From positions 240,765,809 to 240,829,808 of the forward strand of contig JAUMIR010000002.1 in NCBI GenBank assembly GCA_030847615.1: a stretch of 64,000 nucleotides of DNA. The letters are read 5' to 3'. This document shows positions 20,047 through 31,519 of this stretch, one piece after another (within the stretch, counting starts at the first letter, position 1; the number at the start of each line of letters is the position of its first letter). The translations under genes and the position numbers were made by a program. The notes beneath the pieces were generated by a model. It searched no databases. It had not been told where the DNA came from and saw nothing but the letters and a program-made list of their open reading frames with translations. This DNA comes from Gambelia wislizenii (Eukaryota; Chordata; Lepidosauria; Squamata; Crotaphytidae).

Positions 20047-21288
20047 ATCTGCTGCTGAATACAAAGTACAAGGCTTCCCCCCCCCTACCTTTATCCCCAC
20101 AGCAACCTTGTGATGTAGGTCAGGCTGAGAGACATTGTTATTAGGTCCAGGCCCACACCACAAGTTTTGAGGCTAAATGGCAGAGCACCATAAACATTAA
20201 TGGTAGCATTCATGTTATATTGTTAAAGAAAACGATTTCTTTTTTTAAAAAACTGCAAACATGAAATATACTCATAAGTGAATTCATTAATTAAACCTTT
20301 AAATTCAAACCATAATTTAGGGCTACTTAAAAATGGCTATGAAAGAAATGAAGTAATAGGAAACATTACTCAATGCTTTAAAATATCCAATAATGTTACT
20401 GGCATTTAGAAATTAAATAACAATGTTTAAAATCCCTGTTGAAAATTTTGATGAATTCAGAAAATGAAGCATTTTTAACTAGTTCTTTCCTAGCTCTGCT
20501 CAGAGAGCAGAGAATTGGGATCTTGCAAGTCCCAGTCCAATACTCTAATACACTGTTCGCAATGAATGAAGAATTTCTAGTTCTGTATTCTCCTCCCTCC
20601 CCTCCCTCTGCTGTCCTTGTTGTGGCCTTCTTTGTGGACTTAGACAGAGACACCGGACTGTTCCCAGACAATCAGGGTAAACCAGGCCGCCTGGCCTCTT
20701 GACCCAGCCACAAAGGTATTCCTGTTCTTGGCTTTGACCCAGGCATATTTGTGACATGCCTTTCCAGTCCCCTGATCATGCCGCTGGGTTGCACATGACC
20801 CAGGATGCCTCATTTCCAGTCCCCAGCTGTCAGTTTGTCCCAGCCCAGAAATGTGTAGCCAAAGCAGCCAAGTGGAGTGCTATGCCACTCAATCAGATCA
20901 GTGTTGCTATGACTCATAACTCTAATTTCCCCCATCAAATTAGGATTCTTCCAGCAATGTCCTACTTGGTGTGGGTTTTTTTAAAACATCTTTCAGGGCA
21001 GGTCATAAGCAGGGCATTAAGGAGAACTGGAATTTAAAGGAAAAACAACAGCATTCAACACAGTAAAAACATTCCTTTGATTTCGTTGGGGGTGAGAGAG
21101 ATTTCTCTCCTTTTCCTCCATTTTTTAAACCAGGTGTACTGGGATGGATCATGTACAGCAAGAATCAAGAGTTCTTCCTCCCTCCTACTAATATACTAAG
21201 ATTTATTCCCTTTTAAAAATCTCCCCCCGCCCTGCACCCAATTTCTCCCAGTGTTTAAATCAGCCATCCTAGGGTTGGAGGAGAAGCT
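20047..21288. other. Unassigned, with a SINE-like scrap
   Basis: 20095-20145 (CAACCTTGTGATGTAGGTCA, then GGCTGAGAGA) resembles the internal part of the SINE at 62575-62812. The rest shows no exon or named element. Confidence 0.4.
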
Positions 21289-21350
21289 GCCTTGGGTCCC
21301 CTCCCAAGAGAAAGGTGGGATATAAATTCAATACATAAAATAAATAAAAA
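21289..21350 (+). mobile_element. L2-like LINE 3' tail
   Basis: The segment CTTGGGTCCC...GAAAGGTGGGATATAAAT followed by A/T-rich tail repeats is the characteristic 3' end of L2-type LINEs in lizards. A longer L2 piece at 50398-51137 ends the same way (GGGGCGGGGTATAAATAAAT). Confidence 0.6.
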
Positions 21351-21622
21351 GGACAGTCAAACCTGTCAAGTTTAATTTTTCCCCAGGTTCTCACCTTTAT
21401 ACTGTTAAATTTATTCCATTTCCAATTTGGATCATTAATTTTGGAAAAACCCACAAATCATGCAGATCTACTAGCTGTACCCAGTGTAACATACACTGTT
21501 AAAAATCTCCCCCCAAAATGCTTGGTAGACCTCATGGCAACCCTGTAACGTAGGCTGGTGGATTTTTAAATTCCTCCTCCCCCCTCTCAGCGTTCCACAC
21601 TTTTCTTGGAATCGCCACTTCC

Positions 21623-21815
21623 TGTTGACTGCCTGGGTCCTGTTGCAGGCGGCCCATCACTGTTGCCAGTTGGCTGTCTGGGTCTTGTTGCAGTGGCGGC
21701 AGCAGTGTTTCCCCCCTGCCTCCACCAGTTGACTGTGTGGGCCCCGTCGCAGGCAGCTTGTTGCCACCACTGCCACCACCACTGCCAGTTGACTGCCTGG
21801 ATCCCAATCTGGGCC
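21623..21815. repeat. Degenerate ~60 bp minisatellite
   Basis: GTTGACTGCCTGGGTCC-type units begin at 21623, 21669, 21728 and 21788, spaced 46, 59 and 60 bp. Between them are GCAGGCGG- and GCCACCACTGCC-like segments. Open frames on both strands come from the repeat composition. Confidence 0.75.
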
Positions 21816-21940
21816 ACAGATTGAGTGGCAGGAATGGATTGTGAGGTGGAGAGGGAATTTGCATGTGGGTGGTGATTGCTTGGGTGTGTTTCCTGAGCAG
21901 CCAATCAGCACACTGGGAAAGGCAACATACCCAAGAGTTT

Positions 21941-21963
21941 TATATACATATATATATATATAT
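21941..21963. repeat. (TA)n microsatellite
   Basis: An uninterrupted TA-rich run in A+T-rich sequence. Confidence 0.9.
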
Positions 21964-23524
21964 TTCTATGCATATTTTGACCTTTTAAAAATAGGTGCTT
22001 TTTCAAATGTATGCACTTTCAAGCAATTTCCCCTGTTTTGGGGTGGATTTTTCAAAATAGATACATGTTGAATAGATACGCAGACATACTGAACTATGAA
22101 CTTCTGTACACACACTTTCCAAATGTATTCATTTTCATATGCCTTACTTATGCATAAACTGCAATCTGAACCTCAGAAAAATATGGATTTGGGGAGGTAA
22201 AAAATGTGTTTCGATTTGTATTTAGTTTGTGTTTAGGGGTTTTTTGTGTTTTTTTGGCAGATTGCTCAGGTTTACAATGAAATGTGAATGGGACGTATTT
22301 TTTACTTATTTCTATGCAGGAGCAATCATAGAAGAAAAGGCAGGGAGCAACACTGAATTCTAGCAGCTGCTGTAGTGATGCTGCTGCCTAGAGCTGGCCC
22401 TATCATTAAGCAGTGAGGTGACATATCTTTCAGGTGGGGCTCTAGCAAGGCGAGAGTAAGGCTGAATAAGGTCCAAAAATTGGAGCCCCTTTGTGCCCAC
22501 ATCTGAGTCATCTTAGGAACTGTGGCATGGAGATTTAGTACATGAATAAATACATGATGCATGCAAAGGACAACAGATAACAGCATGAATCAGATATGAC
22601 TCCATTTTTAGCCCTGCAGCTTCAATGAGGTCAACAACCTGATCCCATCAAGTGTCACGCAAAATAGTGAGGATCACAGAACTCACCAGGAGTTTCAGGA
22701 AGTGACCAGGGAAGAAGAGGATGCAAACTACCCCTTTTTGCCTTCAATCAATGAGGGGGTCTGGATCAGCTGCACCAACTGAGCCATTGATAACCTGGCT
22801 CTGGGCTCCCACTAGATCCTAGTGTTGGCACTGCAGAAAAGTGTTTGGAGACAGGGCTCTGTGTGATATGCAGCCAGCCCCAAGCTTTTCAGGTTGGCCG
22901 GCTGCCCTGAGGCACAGTGGAAGATGCTGACCTACCAACAGTGTTATCTAGACAGTTCCTCTATGCAGAATGGGAGGGGTTTTGTTTGCTTACCAGCCAT
23001 CTTGTCCTTCATTTAAGAAGCAACAAAATGTTTGGGGTGCTGTCAAAGCAACACTTTACAGCACAGGCCCCAAGGGGTGTACATTGGCTCCAAAATATGA
23101 ATTCTGCCTCTCAATTTTTTTTTTGCCTCCACTCCAAATTTCTAGCATTGCAGTATCTTAAAACTTCAACTGAACATTCAAAAATAGAATTTAGGCATCC
23201 AAAGAAAAGGGGCAGGGAAAATTACCAAGAGAATATAAACACAGCAGATAGAAGAGTTCTAGACGGGAATGATTTTCCACATCTCACTCTCTGCAAAGAT
23301 AGAAATTTGGGGACTGAAGGAAAAGTTCATTTTGGGGGAAGGATTTCTATGCAGGAGGCAGTGCCCTCTTTTTGCCTTCTGTAGCTATACCCTTCATGCC
23401 CCATTCAGGAGGAGGGCCCCAGATCACAAGCAGGTAAAGTAAGACACATGTGAGGTCCTACACATGACCATTATGTCCAGGGTCTAAATTAGGGCAACTG
23501 TGGAAGGCTAGGGGGCAGCAGGAG
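21964..23524. other. Unassigned, with faint old repeats
   Basis: 21990-22180 resembles 33010-33180 in style (AAATGTATGCA- and TTTTCATA-like segments), probably an old shared repeat. 22385-22465 (GAGCTGGCCCTATCATTAAG, then GTGAGG) matches 59583-59690 and, inverted, 51505-51575 and 52510-52560, a dispersed unnamed repeat. No exon is supported. Confidence 0.4.
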
Positions 23525-24668
23525 TATCGCATCTAGTCAAGAGATGTAATAGTGCCACTCTATTCTGCTTTGGTCAGACCTCATCTGGAGTACTGCGTCC
23601 AGTTCTGGGCACCACAATTCAGGAAGGATATTGACAAGCTGGAACATTTCCAGAGGAGTCTGACCAAAATGGTGGAAGGTCTGGAAGCCATGCCTTATGA
23701 GGAACAGCTTAGGGAGCTGGGTATGTTTAGCCTGGAGAAGAGAAAGGTAAGAGGTGACATGATATTTGAAGGGATGTCATACTGAGGATGGAGCAAGCTT
23801 GTTTTCTGCTGCTCCAGAGACTAGGAGATTTTCAGATGGGGTCAATATTCTGTGGCATGCACGGAACACGTTCAAGAATGGGCTTCCCTTTTGGATGACG
23901 TCAACCCCTTTCGTCCTGCTCCCGGAATATTCTATTTACAATGAAACATCATGAATAGAACACCCGTTCTGTGTCTGTCACGGAATCAGGGATGTGGGAA
24001 AAGGAGCCCTGTTCTTGTTCCAAGATGACAGGCACGGAGGAGGAGGTCCGTTCTGAGCACTTCTAGCCACGATCTGGACATCCAGGTAAGTGGCACCCTT
24101 TTCCTCTCCCTCCCCAGGTTACTTGTCATTTTTGTTATGTGTTTTGGTGCTTTGATTTTCCTTTTGACAGTTGTGTTTTTTTTTTCAAATTTGCCGTGTG
24201 CCCATTCTCTCGCAAAAACAGGTGCGATTCAGTTGTTGGTTGTAAAGGCAGCCTTATGATGGCTGCATTTACGACTGGCCAGCGAGGGGAGAGGGAGGAT
24301 GTTCCTGCCGCAGAATGAAGGTAAGTGTGCAAACATTTTTCCTTTATTCCATGGTAGGAACGGGATTGGGGCTTGCGGGGCAGGAACGGGGCATTTGGCC
24401 CCGCCTGAAAAAGTCCTAGGACATGGAGCAATGGGTTCAAACTACAGGAGAAGAGATTCCACCTAAACATTAGGAAGAATTTCCTGATGGTAAGAGCTTT
24501 TCGGAAGTGGAATGCAGTGCCTTGTAGTGTGGTGGAGTCTCCTTCTTTGGAGGTTTTTAAATAGAGGCTGGATGGCCATCTGTCGGGTGTGCTTTGATTG
24601 TGTGTTCCTGCAGGGCAGGGGGTTAGACGGGATGGCCCTTGTGGTCTCTTCCAACTCTACAATTCTAT
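23525..24668 (+). mobile_element. CR1 3' fragment, split by a DNA element
   Basis: 23525-23824 and 24417-24668 are one CR1 fragment covering the end of ORF2 ([18 protein letters not shown], then [15 protein letters not shown]) and the 3' tail ending ACAATTCTATGA. It is 5'-truncated. The frame is decayed, with a deletion near 23764. The split is at the same CR1 base as in the fragment at 14803-15419. Confidence 0.9.
23825..24416. mobile_element. Harbinger-like element inserted in CR1
   Basis: The left end is GAGATTTTCAGATGGGG; the right end read as complement is GGACTTTTTCAGGCGGGG. The CR1 target bases TAG occur on both sides (23822-23824 and 24417-24419; CTA is an equally good reading), a 3-bp duplication. 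The interior is unrelated to the 331 bp palindrome at 14844 although the ends match. It contains an inverted pair near the right end (GGGGCTTGCGGGG...CCCCGCC) and no coding sequence I recognise. Confidence 0.8.
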
Positions 24669-24689
24669 GAGAACTAAGAGGGCTGCCCC

Positions 24690-24985
24690 TGCTTCTGCAA
24701 TTTTTTATTTTGCAAAACAATTGAAATTGCCCCCAAACACTTCTAAGGTTATGGGGGCATTTTCACCATGTTTTGGATTTCAAAAAAGGCTTCTAAATTG
24801 ACCCAGAAGGGATGCAGAATGTAATAGAAATGCAACCCATGCCCCCTAGTGGACATTTTGAGGCAAAAAAATTGGGAAAAAATTGCAAAAATTGTTTTTG
24901 CCCCCTGGGGACTACAAAATTGCCCCTGGGTAGCCACATGCAGCCCACAGGATGCACTTTGCCAGGCTCTAGTCTAAAACTACCT
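24690..24985. mobile_element. Possible hAT-type repeat, family U
   Basis: Similar in style and short segments to 13020-13325 and 39735-40000, including AGCCACATGCAGCCCACAGG and runs of TTTTGG/GGCAAAAA. The boundaries are uncertain. Confidence 0.35.
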
Positions 24986-26739
24986 TCACTGTACCACTGA
25001 GCAGTAACGGCTTTGGGAAATATTCCCACCTTCTTTCCAACAAGGCCTACAGACTTCATCCCAGGCTCTTCACCTTTAGCCCTGCTTGGGTACTCAAGTT
25101 TTTGAAACCAAACATTAACCACCCCAGCAGGGAGAGGAACACTCATTTCCCATCATCACAATGGTTCATTTTCTAATACTGCAAGGAATACTTCTCCCTC
25201 AAATGTTACAGAGGAAATAGTCCCTTGAGGATGTTTTCGTATGTGTCGCTGGCTTTGAGTCTAGAAATGAACAGGCATATTTAAGACCGATCAAGAAATT
25301 ATAGCAGAGCCAACATTCCCCACAGCGTACAGTCATTTATTTATTTTTATGGGTGTCATTTGTTTTATCTCATTGTCACAGGTTTGGCAGGTTTCTGAAG
25401 AACTAGAAAACCTACAAATGTGTTAGTTGAATGTAAACACTCCCATACCTTGAGTAAGGAGCACTCTGTTATACTAGTTACAGTTCAGGCAGGGATCAGG
25501 GCAGGGTTCTTGGTCTGGATTCTGTTGATAGTTCCAAACAATGAATTGTTGAATGGTGAGCCAACCTATAGGCAAAACCCATTGTTTCAATAGGTCTACT
25601 CTAGTTGGAACTGCCAATAAGATTCAACCCATTGTGTCTAACCAGGGATGATATTGTTGAAGGCAACAGTCATGTACAGAGAATGAGAGAAATGTTCATT
25701 TTGCTGTGAGTAAATAGACTCAGGAATCAGCACAGAAGGTGGGCTTCCTCATCCTTGCCACACCCAAGAGCTCAGGCACATTACTTTTTGGACTACAACT
25801 CCCAGAATCCATCTGTCGGTTCAAAAAACATTTTCCTCCAGGTTTCGGCTGCACTTCAGGCATTAGGAATGCAGCAGGCTTTCCCACATGGATATTATCC
25901 CAGTGTGCAGGGTGGGAAATACGATGTGTTAAAGTAACTTTGCTGCAGCTCTGAGCTGATGAGTTCATCTAGGTAGTTTATGGCAGACAGGTGCATGATG
26001 CCCTCTAATGTACATCTGTGGTATTCCGACAAATGGAAATGACTCCCACAGACTAAGTACTAGACTTCAAAATTTGGTGTTGAAGCTTCATTTCTAGTGA
26101 TGTGAACAGAGAGCTCAGCTGGAGCCAAATCTCAGCCCCAGAATTTGTTTTCCATGCCTGATTGTGGTAAAAAAAGGAAAACTCAATCCAGTGCAGAGTA
26201 CTAACATGCAATCTATTAATTCTATGAGTTTAATTGGAAACAATCATCTTCATATTTTTTAAGTATTTCCCACTTTCCAGAATAATCCTAACATCCAGGA
26301 TCAGGTGAGATCAGGTTTGATTTCCTTTCATTGGGAGAGAGCACTGGACACTTGCGGCATTTTTGTAGAAGTTACTTTATTTACCAACAAGTGGCACCTG
26401 CAACAAAAGTGTTGTCCAGGATGTCTCCCACTCTATTCACTTCACCTGTCTCCCAACCAGTATCTATAAGTCAGCCAGCTTTCCCATGACATCTGTGCAC
26501 ATGTGTCAGGATCTGCCTCTCTATGCAGAACTGGGCCTTTGTGGTGGAAGTCTTGAAGGGACCAGGGCCAAGTTGTCAGGCACAGCCGGCTGCATTCATG
26601 TGGCACACCTGGAGCAACCGGGGAACTGCTATTGAAGAGCAGCATTCTCCCCCCAGCCTTTGCCACAACAGCATGGTCTTCTGTGCTGTCTGTAGCTGCT
26701 TCTTGCTCTTGGATCTTGGATCTTGATCCCTTGCCTTGA
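24986..26739. other. Unassigned, with a hAT-MITE half arm
   Basis: 25788-25815 (GGACTACAACTCCCAGAATCC) is the typical arm of palindromic hAT MITEs in lizards, but a clear partner arm is not found. The rest holds no exon or named repeat. Confidence 0.4.
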
Positions 26740-27110
26740 CCTCCTACTTGTGTTTGGACCTTTGCTTGCTTCTTCTGCCTCTGGCCCCTGGATCCTGGTA
26801 TGTGTTTGACCTTGGCTTGTATTTGGACTGGCTTCTTTGGACTCTGTCTCCTGTATACTTGACCTGGCACTCCCTTCCTGGACCTGCTTTTGCCTCTGGC
26901 CCTCTGGACTCCTGATACATGTTTGACCTTGGCTTGATTTTGGATTTGTCTTTCCAAGACTTGTCTTTGACCCTACCTGGACTTTGGACTCTGTCTTCTG
27001 TGTTACTGACCCAGCACCTGATTTCTGGACCTGCCTTGCCTCTGACCCTTGGGTTCTGGTTCTCCATCTCCCTGCCTGCCCTGGTGTCTCTGCTCCCAGA
27101 CTCTGCCACC
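26740..27110. repeat. Degenerate ~115-146 bp tandem repeat
   Basis: GCCTCTGGCCC-type segments at about 26777, 26892 and 27038 each lead into CCTGGT/CCTGATA-like and GTTTGACCTTGGCTTG segments, with TTTGGACTCTGTCTYCTGT between. Long open frames on the minus strand, rich in Gln, Lys and Arg, reflect the repeat only. Such TTGGACTTTG-rich tracts often occur in LTRs, but that is a guess. Confidence 0.6.
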
Positions 27111-27739
27111 CACACCCCAGATCATGACAGCTCTGGAGGACCCATATATGCATATCCTGCAGTGTGACCTCATCACCATATGAGTTTACCCTAAATATTT
27201 TTTTGGGTGTGTGTGTGTCTGTATGCCATTGCAAACTTTGGGGGACTCCCAAATCTCCTTTTACCACCCTCTTATGCATGAGTGGTACAATTTAGACAAC
27301 AATTACACTCATTGCCTGAACGTCAGAAACAGATGGCATGATAGAGAAGTGGCGTGTATGTAGTGGGAGTCATTCCTATGACGCAGCAGATTTCCTGTAC
27401 AGTGCTTCCTATACTCAATTCTCCCCCCTCCCTCTCTCCCTTTCTTCTTCCTCTCCTGTGTTAGTGGCAGTGCTTACTTTGCAAACATGATTGGTACCAA
27501 GCCTCTACCCTAGGAGGAAGCAATGGCTGGTATCCTCTTTAGCAGTTACAATGCAATGAGTCAGAGTTATGACATCACAATTTACTTTACAGTCATTTCA
27601 CATATCACAACAACAAAAGCCTACTTGTAATCCCACACAGCTCCCTCAACATGGCCATTTCCATGTAGCTGGAGAACAGGGGGCTTTTTACCTGAATTGC
27701 GTCAGGTCCACAAGGATCCCATTAGTATTCAGATCTAAA
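27111..27739. other. Unassigned sequence
   Basis: No exon or recognisable element. A GT run occurs near 27208-27219. The right part may belong to the LTR-like copy that follows. Confidence 0.4.
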
Positions 27740-28615
27740 TATGGGGAATATTTAATTAGCTCAAAGTGGCAGCAAGAGGCTGGGTAATGGCAGGATCTTT
27801 TGACCTATGTATACCGGTAAGTAACTGAGGAGACTCTTAATAGCATTCACGCTATTCACTCAGGCGTCAAGCAATCACACAAGGCTATTTGAAGATAATA
27901 GAAAGTATTTGGATACAGAAAAAGAGAAGGGGGGTTGTGGGTTATACTATACCAATCCTGTAGAACTGAGATTGCAAAGTAAACTGGCAGAGGGGACGTC
28001 TAGAAAGCAGAATGGTGACATGAACTGGCGTGGAGTTGGAAAGCAGATTTGTGCACACTTTGGTGGAATTTTTGGGTGATATTTTTGTGTGATACTGTGT
28101 CTGATCTGGGTATTACCTGTCTGGGGAATTTCCAAAGTCCCCTCCCTAGATTGTGCATGACTCCAGCCTTGGTATCTGGTGGTCCACTCAAGGGATGGGG
28201 TTTAGACTGGAATACAATGTCTCTTGGAGTTTCCCAGGACTAAACAAAAGGTTTTCCGGAGGAGTTAATGATCATTAATGGGCAATGTATTTGGAATTGA
28301 ATAGGAGCAGGCAACTTCTATTGTTGGGGAGGAAGGAAAGAGGAAAAATGTGTTTTGCAACCATTGAAGACTCTACTATCATTGAGTGGATTAGTGGATG
28401 ACTCATCTCCAGGTGTTGACTCTGATCTGGGTATTACCTGCCTGGGGAATTTCCACAAGGCCCCTCCCTAGATTGTGCATGACTCCAGCCTTGGTATCTG
28501 GTGGTCCATGGTTTACCTGCTAACCACATGGAAGGCCACATCAAGCCAAATTATTAAATATTGCCAATTTTGTGATATTCCAAGATGGGGGTTGTCAGGG
28601 TAGGTAACAGGGTGG
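27740..28615 (-). mobile_element. LTR-like element, copy 2, with internal duplication
   Basis: On the minus strand this starts TGTTACCTACCCTGACA (at 28612) and follows 55655-56370 through CATCTTGGAATATCACA, ATTTAATAATTTGGCTTG, TACCAAGGCTGGAGTCATG and AATGATCATTAACTC. It ends in segments shared with 33440-34180 (CACAAGGCTATT and TTTTGACCTATG-like, as read on plus). A ~85 bp upstream segment is present twice (28100-28183 and 28424-28510) but only once in 55655-56370. No internal retroviral-type genes adjoin it. Confidence 0.6.
28100..28510. repeat. Direct duplication of ~85 bp within the LTR-like copy
   Basis: 28100-28183 and 28424-28510 share CTGATCTGGGTATTACCTG, TGGGGAATTTCCA, and CCCTAGATTGTGCATGACTC through GGTATCTGGTGGTCCA, differing at only a few positions. 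They are separated by ~240 bp. Confidence 0.85.
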
Positions 28616-28625
28616 GGGTAAGCCA

Positions 28626-29448
28626 TGATGTTTCCAGCCCTCTTCCTGTAGCTGTGCACTCTACAACACCTCTCTGGCAACCCAGAACTGGCCAGGTTGG
28701 GGAGGGCTACATAGGTGGTTTTGTGAAGGGATCACAGTGGTAGATGTAGCTACAAGACATAGCCATGTCTCCATAGCTACGTCTCCTAATGCAGGAACTC
28801 AGCTAATGCAGGATCTCTTTCATTCAATTTGTGAGGAAATGTTGCTCTTAGCCAACTCAGAGATGTTTTCCTTATATATTATTATTTTGTATTTCCTTCT
28901 CCATAGGTAGGAAAGAGCTGAAGGTTTGTCCAGGGAGGGCTGACTCAAAACAATTTGCTGCCTGAGGGGAAGAACAAGATGGTGTTCCTTCCCATTCTAT
29001 CTTCAAAAGCTGACTGGGCTGGCAGATCAGTCTTCAACCTTGGTAATGGAATGGCATCTTCCACCACAACAGGTGAAGGGCAGGCCTCATGGCACACCTT
29101 TCTGTCCTCCCATAACCTTGCTGCTGGTTCCTGGCTTCTACTATGTGAGGTGACCAAAGGTATGGTACCTAATGGTAGGGTGGCCCTGGGCCAAGATATG
29201 TGTGTTGAATGGTGTGAATTTATGCTAAGCCGGTGCACTTGGGAGAAGGAAATGGAGCTCCAAGCCCAAGAAAAATGATACCTGTGAGAGGTTATCCTTT
29301 CCTATTAACCTGAAGTGTTGCTCAAGTGCCGAGCACTCATCCCCAACTTTATAAAGAAAAAGCTTTAGTTGACTTGTTAAAAAAAAGACAACAACCAATT
29401 TGATAGTACATGTAAACCAATGATAAGAAGGTGGGAAATCAGCTTTTA

Positions 29449-29452
<4 letters not shown>
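28626..29452. other. Unassigned sequence
   Basis: Short open frames on both strands around 28945-29278 lack recognisable domains or splice context. No repeat is named. Confidence 0.4.

Positions 29453-29490
<38 letters not shown>
29453..29490. repeat. (GT)n microsatellite
   Basis: About 15 GT dinucleotides with one interruption, immediately beside the Harbinger-like element that begins at 29501. Confidence 0.93.
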
Positions 29491-29491
<1 letters not shown>

Positions 29492-29500
29492 TTTTGCCTA

Positions 29501-30109
29501 GGTATGAGTATCCAAAAATGCTGTAATTCTATGAGGATAGTGGAAACATTGTGGTATAATAACACTTATTATCATACGTCGCTGTAATCACATGAAAAAA
29601 CTGCCATGGAATTATTGCATGCTGACCACTAGCGCTTTAAGAAGAGGAGTTTACTTCTGCAATTTAGCATGGGCGAAATTTCAGCAGTTCTTACAAGAAG
29701 ATGTAAGCACGCTTAAAAACACCAGAAAAATCCTTAATTTTCAAAGTAAAAGAACACACAAACACTTAAACAAACCTGAAAATGTGCAAACAAACTGGGA
29801 CAGTTCATAAAAAGAGCATCCTGTGCTTCATTTTCATATTCTCACCTGGACGCTTTCTCCCTGAGGACCACTCATTCACGCTGTAATCTCACAATTACAA
29901 CGGGATGTGGTTTCGCATGCTGTCAATAGTGCAAAAAAAGTGCTATTGCCTATCTATTGATGGCTTGTCCCGTGAATTAGAAATAGTGGCCTTTTTGTGG
30001 CTGGAGCACAGAGTAACCATGCAAAGATGACAACATCATGTGATAGTGGGGCCCGTTCATGCTACCATGATGTGGTAGTCCCATGATTTTTGCCGCATCT
30101 GACAATGTC
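29501..30109 (-). mobile_element. Harbinger-like element H3 with CTA duplication
   Basis: Read on the minus strand, the element begins GACATTGTCAGATGCGGCAA and ends at the complement of GGTATGAGTATCCAAAAATG. CTA lies at 29498-29500 and 30110-30112, a perfect 3-bp duplication. The same order (TGTGAGATTACAGCGTGAAT-like, TCCAGGTGAGAA, AACTGTCCCAGT, TTTGAAAATTAAGG, GTGTTTTTAAG) appears on the plus strand at 63381-64000, so this is a ~600 bp family. It is non-coding. Confidence 0.78.
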
Positions 30110-30713
30110 CTATGTGTTTTGTTTATCCTTGCTATGTTAAGTTATGTGTGATATGTATTTGTATGGTTTACTTTCTAATGTATTAATATCAATAGATAGA
30201 TATATTTTAAAACTTTATAAAGAAAAAATAGTGACCGGAATCCTATTTGGCATAAATTGGAGTTATGCACTCCTGTGACTGTTACGTATTCACAGTTCCC
30301 TAGTTTAGGGGAGAATTAGGGACCATGAAAATCTCCCAGTCCCCACATGTCTTTCCCCCTGTCAATCAGGGAGCAGCTGGCTGCTGTTCCCTTACCCCTC
30401 ACACAAGTGATCTCCTCTGCAAGGGGAATTGCAACAGGGTCCTTGTTCCTGTCTGCTGCACCGAGATTGCTCATGGGTGTATGTGTGGAAAGTAGCCAGC
30501 TGCTTCCCAAGCAACAAGGGAACAGGACCCCATCAATCACAGTGGCTGCTGACGGATAAATGGGGATTGGGGAGGGGTCTGTTTGAGCTGGAATCCACTG
30601 CTTAGCACTGTAACTATGATGCTTGCTCTTTCATACCTAAAGACTGTACAGGATTCTGGCTCCTATTACAGGGGGAAGAAGGGAAGGAATGGTGGCTGGA
30701 CTCCTCCATCATG
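30110..30713. other. Unassigned sequence
   Basis: A+T-rich DNA to about 30230, then ordinary sequence. No exon, RNA gene or named repeat. Confidence 0.4.
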
Positions 30714-30721
30714 ATCTACAT

Positions 30722-31064
30722 CAGTGGCGCTTAACCTTTTCTTTACTAGGGAACCCCTTTAAATAGCTTTTGTTGCTGTAGATCCCCAAGACTTAACTCA
30801 AGATTTTAAACCCTAAGAACAACACAATTACACCATCCATTAAACCTTCCCTCAGAGGCACTGGAGGGGAGAGAAGACTTTTCTCTTGCTTCTTCCTGCA
30901 AGTTTGTGACTGGAGTGTATTGAATGGCAATGCACAGGCCAAGCCAGCTAGACTTTGCCTTGGGGAGGAGGTGGGCCGAGCAGCCTCCAAGCCTTTGCAG
31001 GGCCCCTGTGAAGACATTGCAGACCCCTGGAGGGTGTCCCCAGACCACAAGTTAAGAACTACTG
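30722..31064. mobile_element. hAT MITE, family Q, copy 1
   Basis: The left end is CAGTGGCGCTTAACCTTTTC; the right end read as complement is CAGTAGTTCTTAACTTGTGG. Flanking 8-mers ATCTACAT (30714-30721) and GTCTACGT (31065-31072) differ by two transitions, a decayed hAT-length duplication. A reversed copy is at about 56745-57102. It is non-coding; frames such as the one at 30793-31158 on the minus strand are accidental. Confidence 0.78.
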
Positions 31065-31519
31065 GTCTACGTAGGGCAGAGGCACTAAGAAACCCACTAG
31101 TGAATTGTGGAGATGCGTAACTGTGTAAGCACAAGCCTGCACCCCACTTCCAAGGCACCCCACTCCTGGAATGTTAGCATTTGCTACAGGCCTCAGATGC
31201 TGGCCAAGTTTGGTTCATTAATGTGGCATTTTACAAAGGGGAAAAGACAGGATGGTCTCAAAAGGTCATTTATGTTTTTCCCTGGAAAGGAAGGCCTGGG
31301 GCTGAAGGGCCAGAAGAAGACACATTCCACATACATGGGAAGTTAATGGATGGAGAAACCCTTTTGTATTTGCTGATTGTGAAATTTCGTTTCCTCAGCT
31401 CCCAACCTTAAAGAAATGGCTCAAAACTATTAAAATCCAATCACTGGACATTAAGAAACACATTTTAGCATCTTTCTCCCCTTTTGTCAAGACCAGGAAA
31501 CTCATTGTGCAATACATGA
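31065..31519. other. Unassigned sequence
   Basis: No exon or repeat recognised; the open frames are short and unsupported. Confidence 0.4.

Noticed and set aside
26442..27279. Minus-strand frames of 123-216 codons rich in Gln, Lys and Arg
   Set aside because: The composition follows the degenerate tandem repeat; repeated peptides mirror the DNA unit, and no known family is recognisable.
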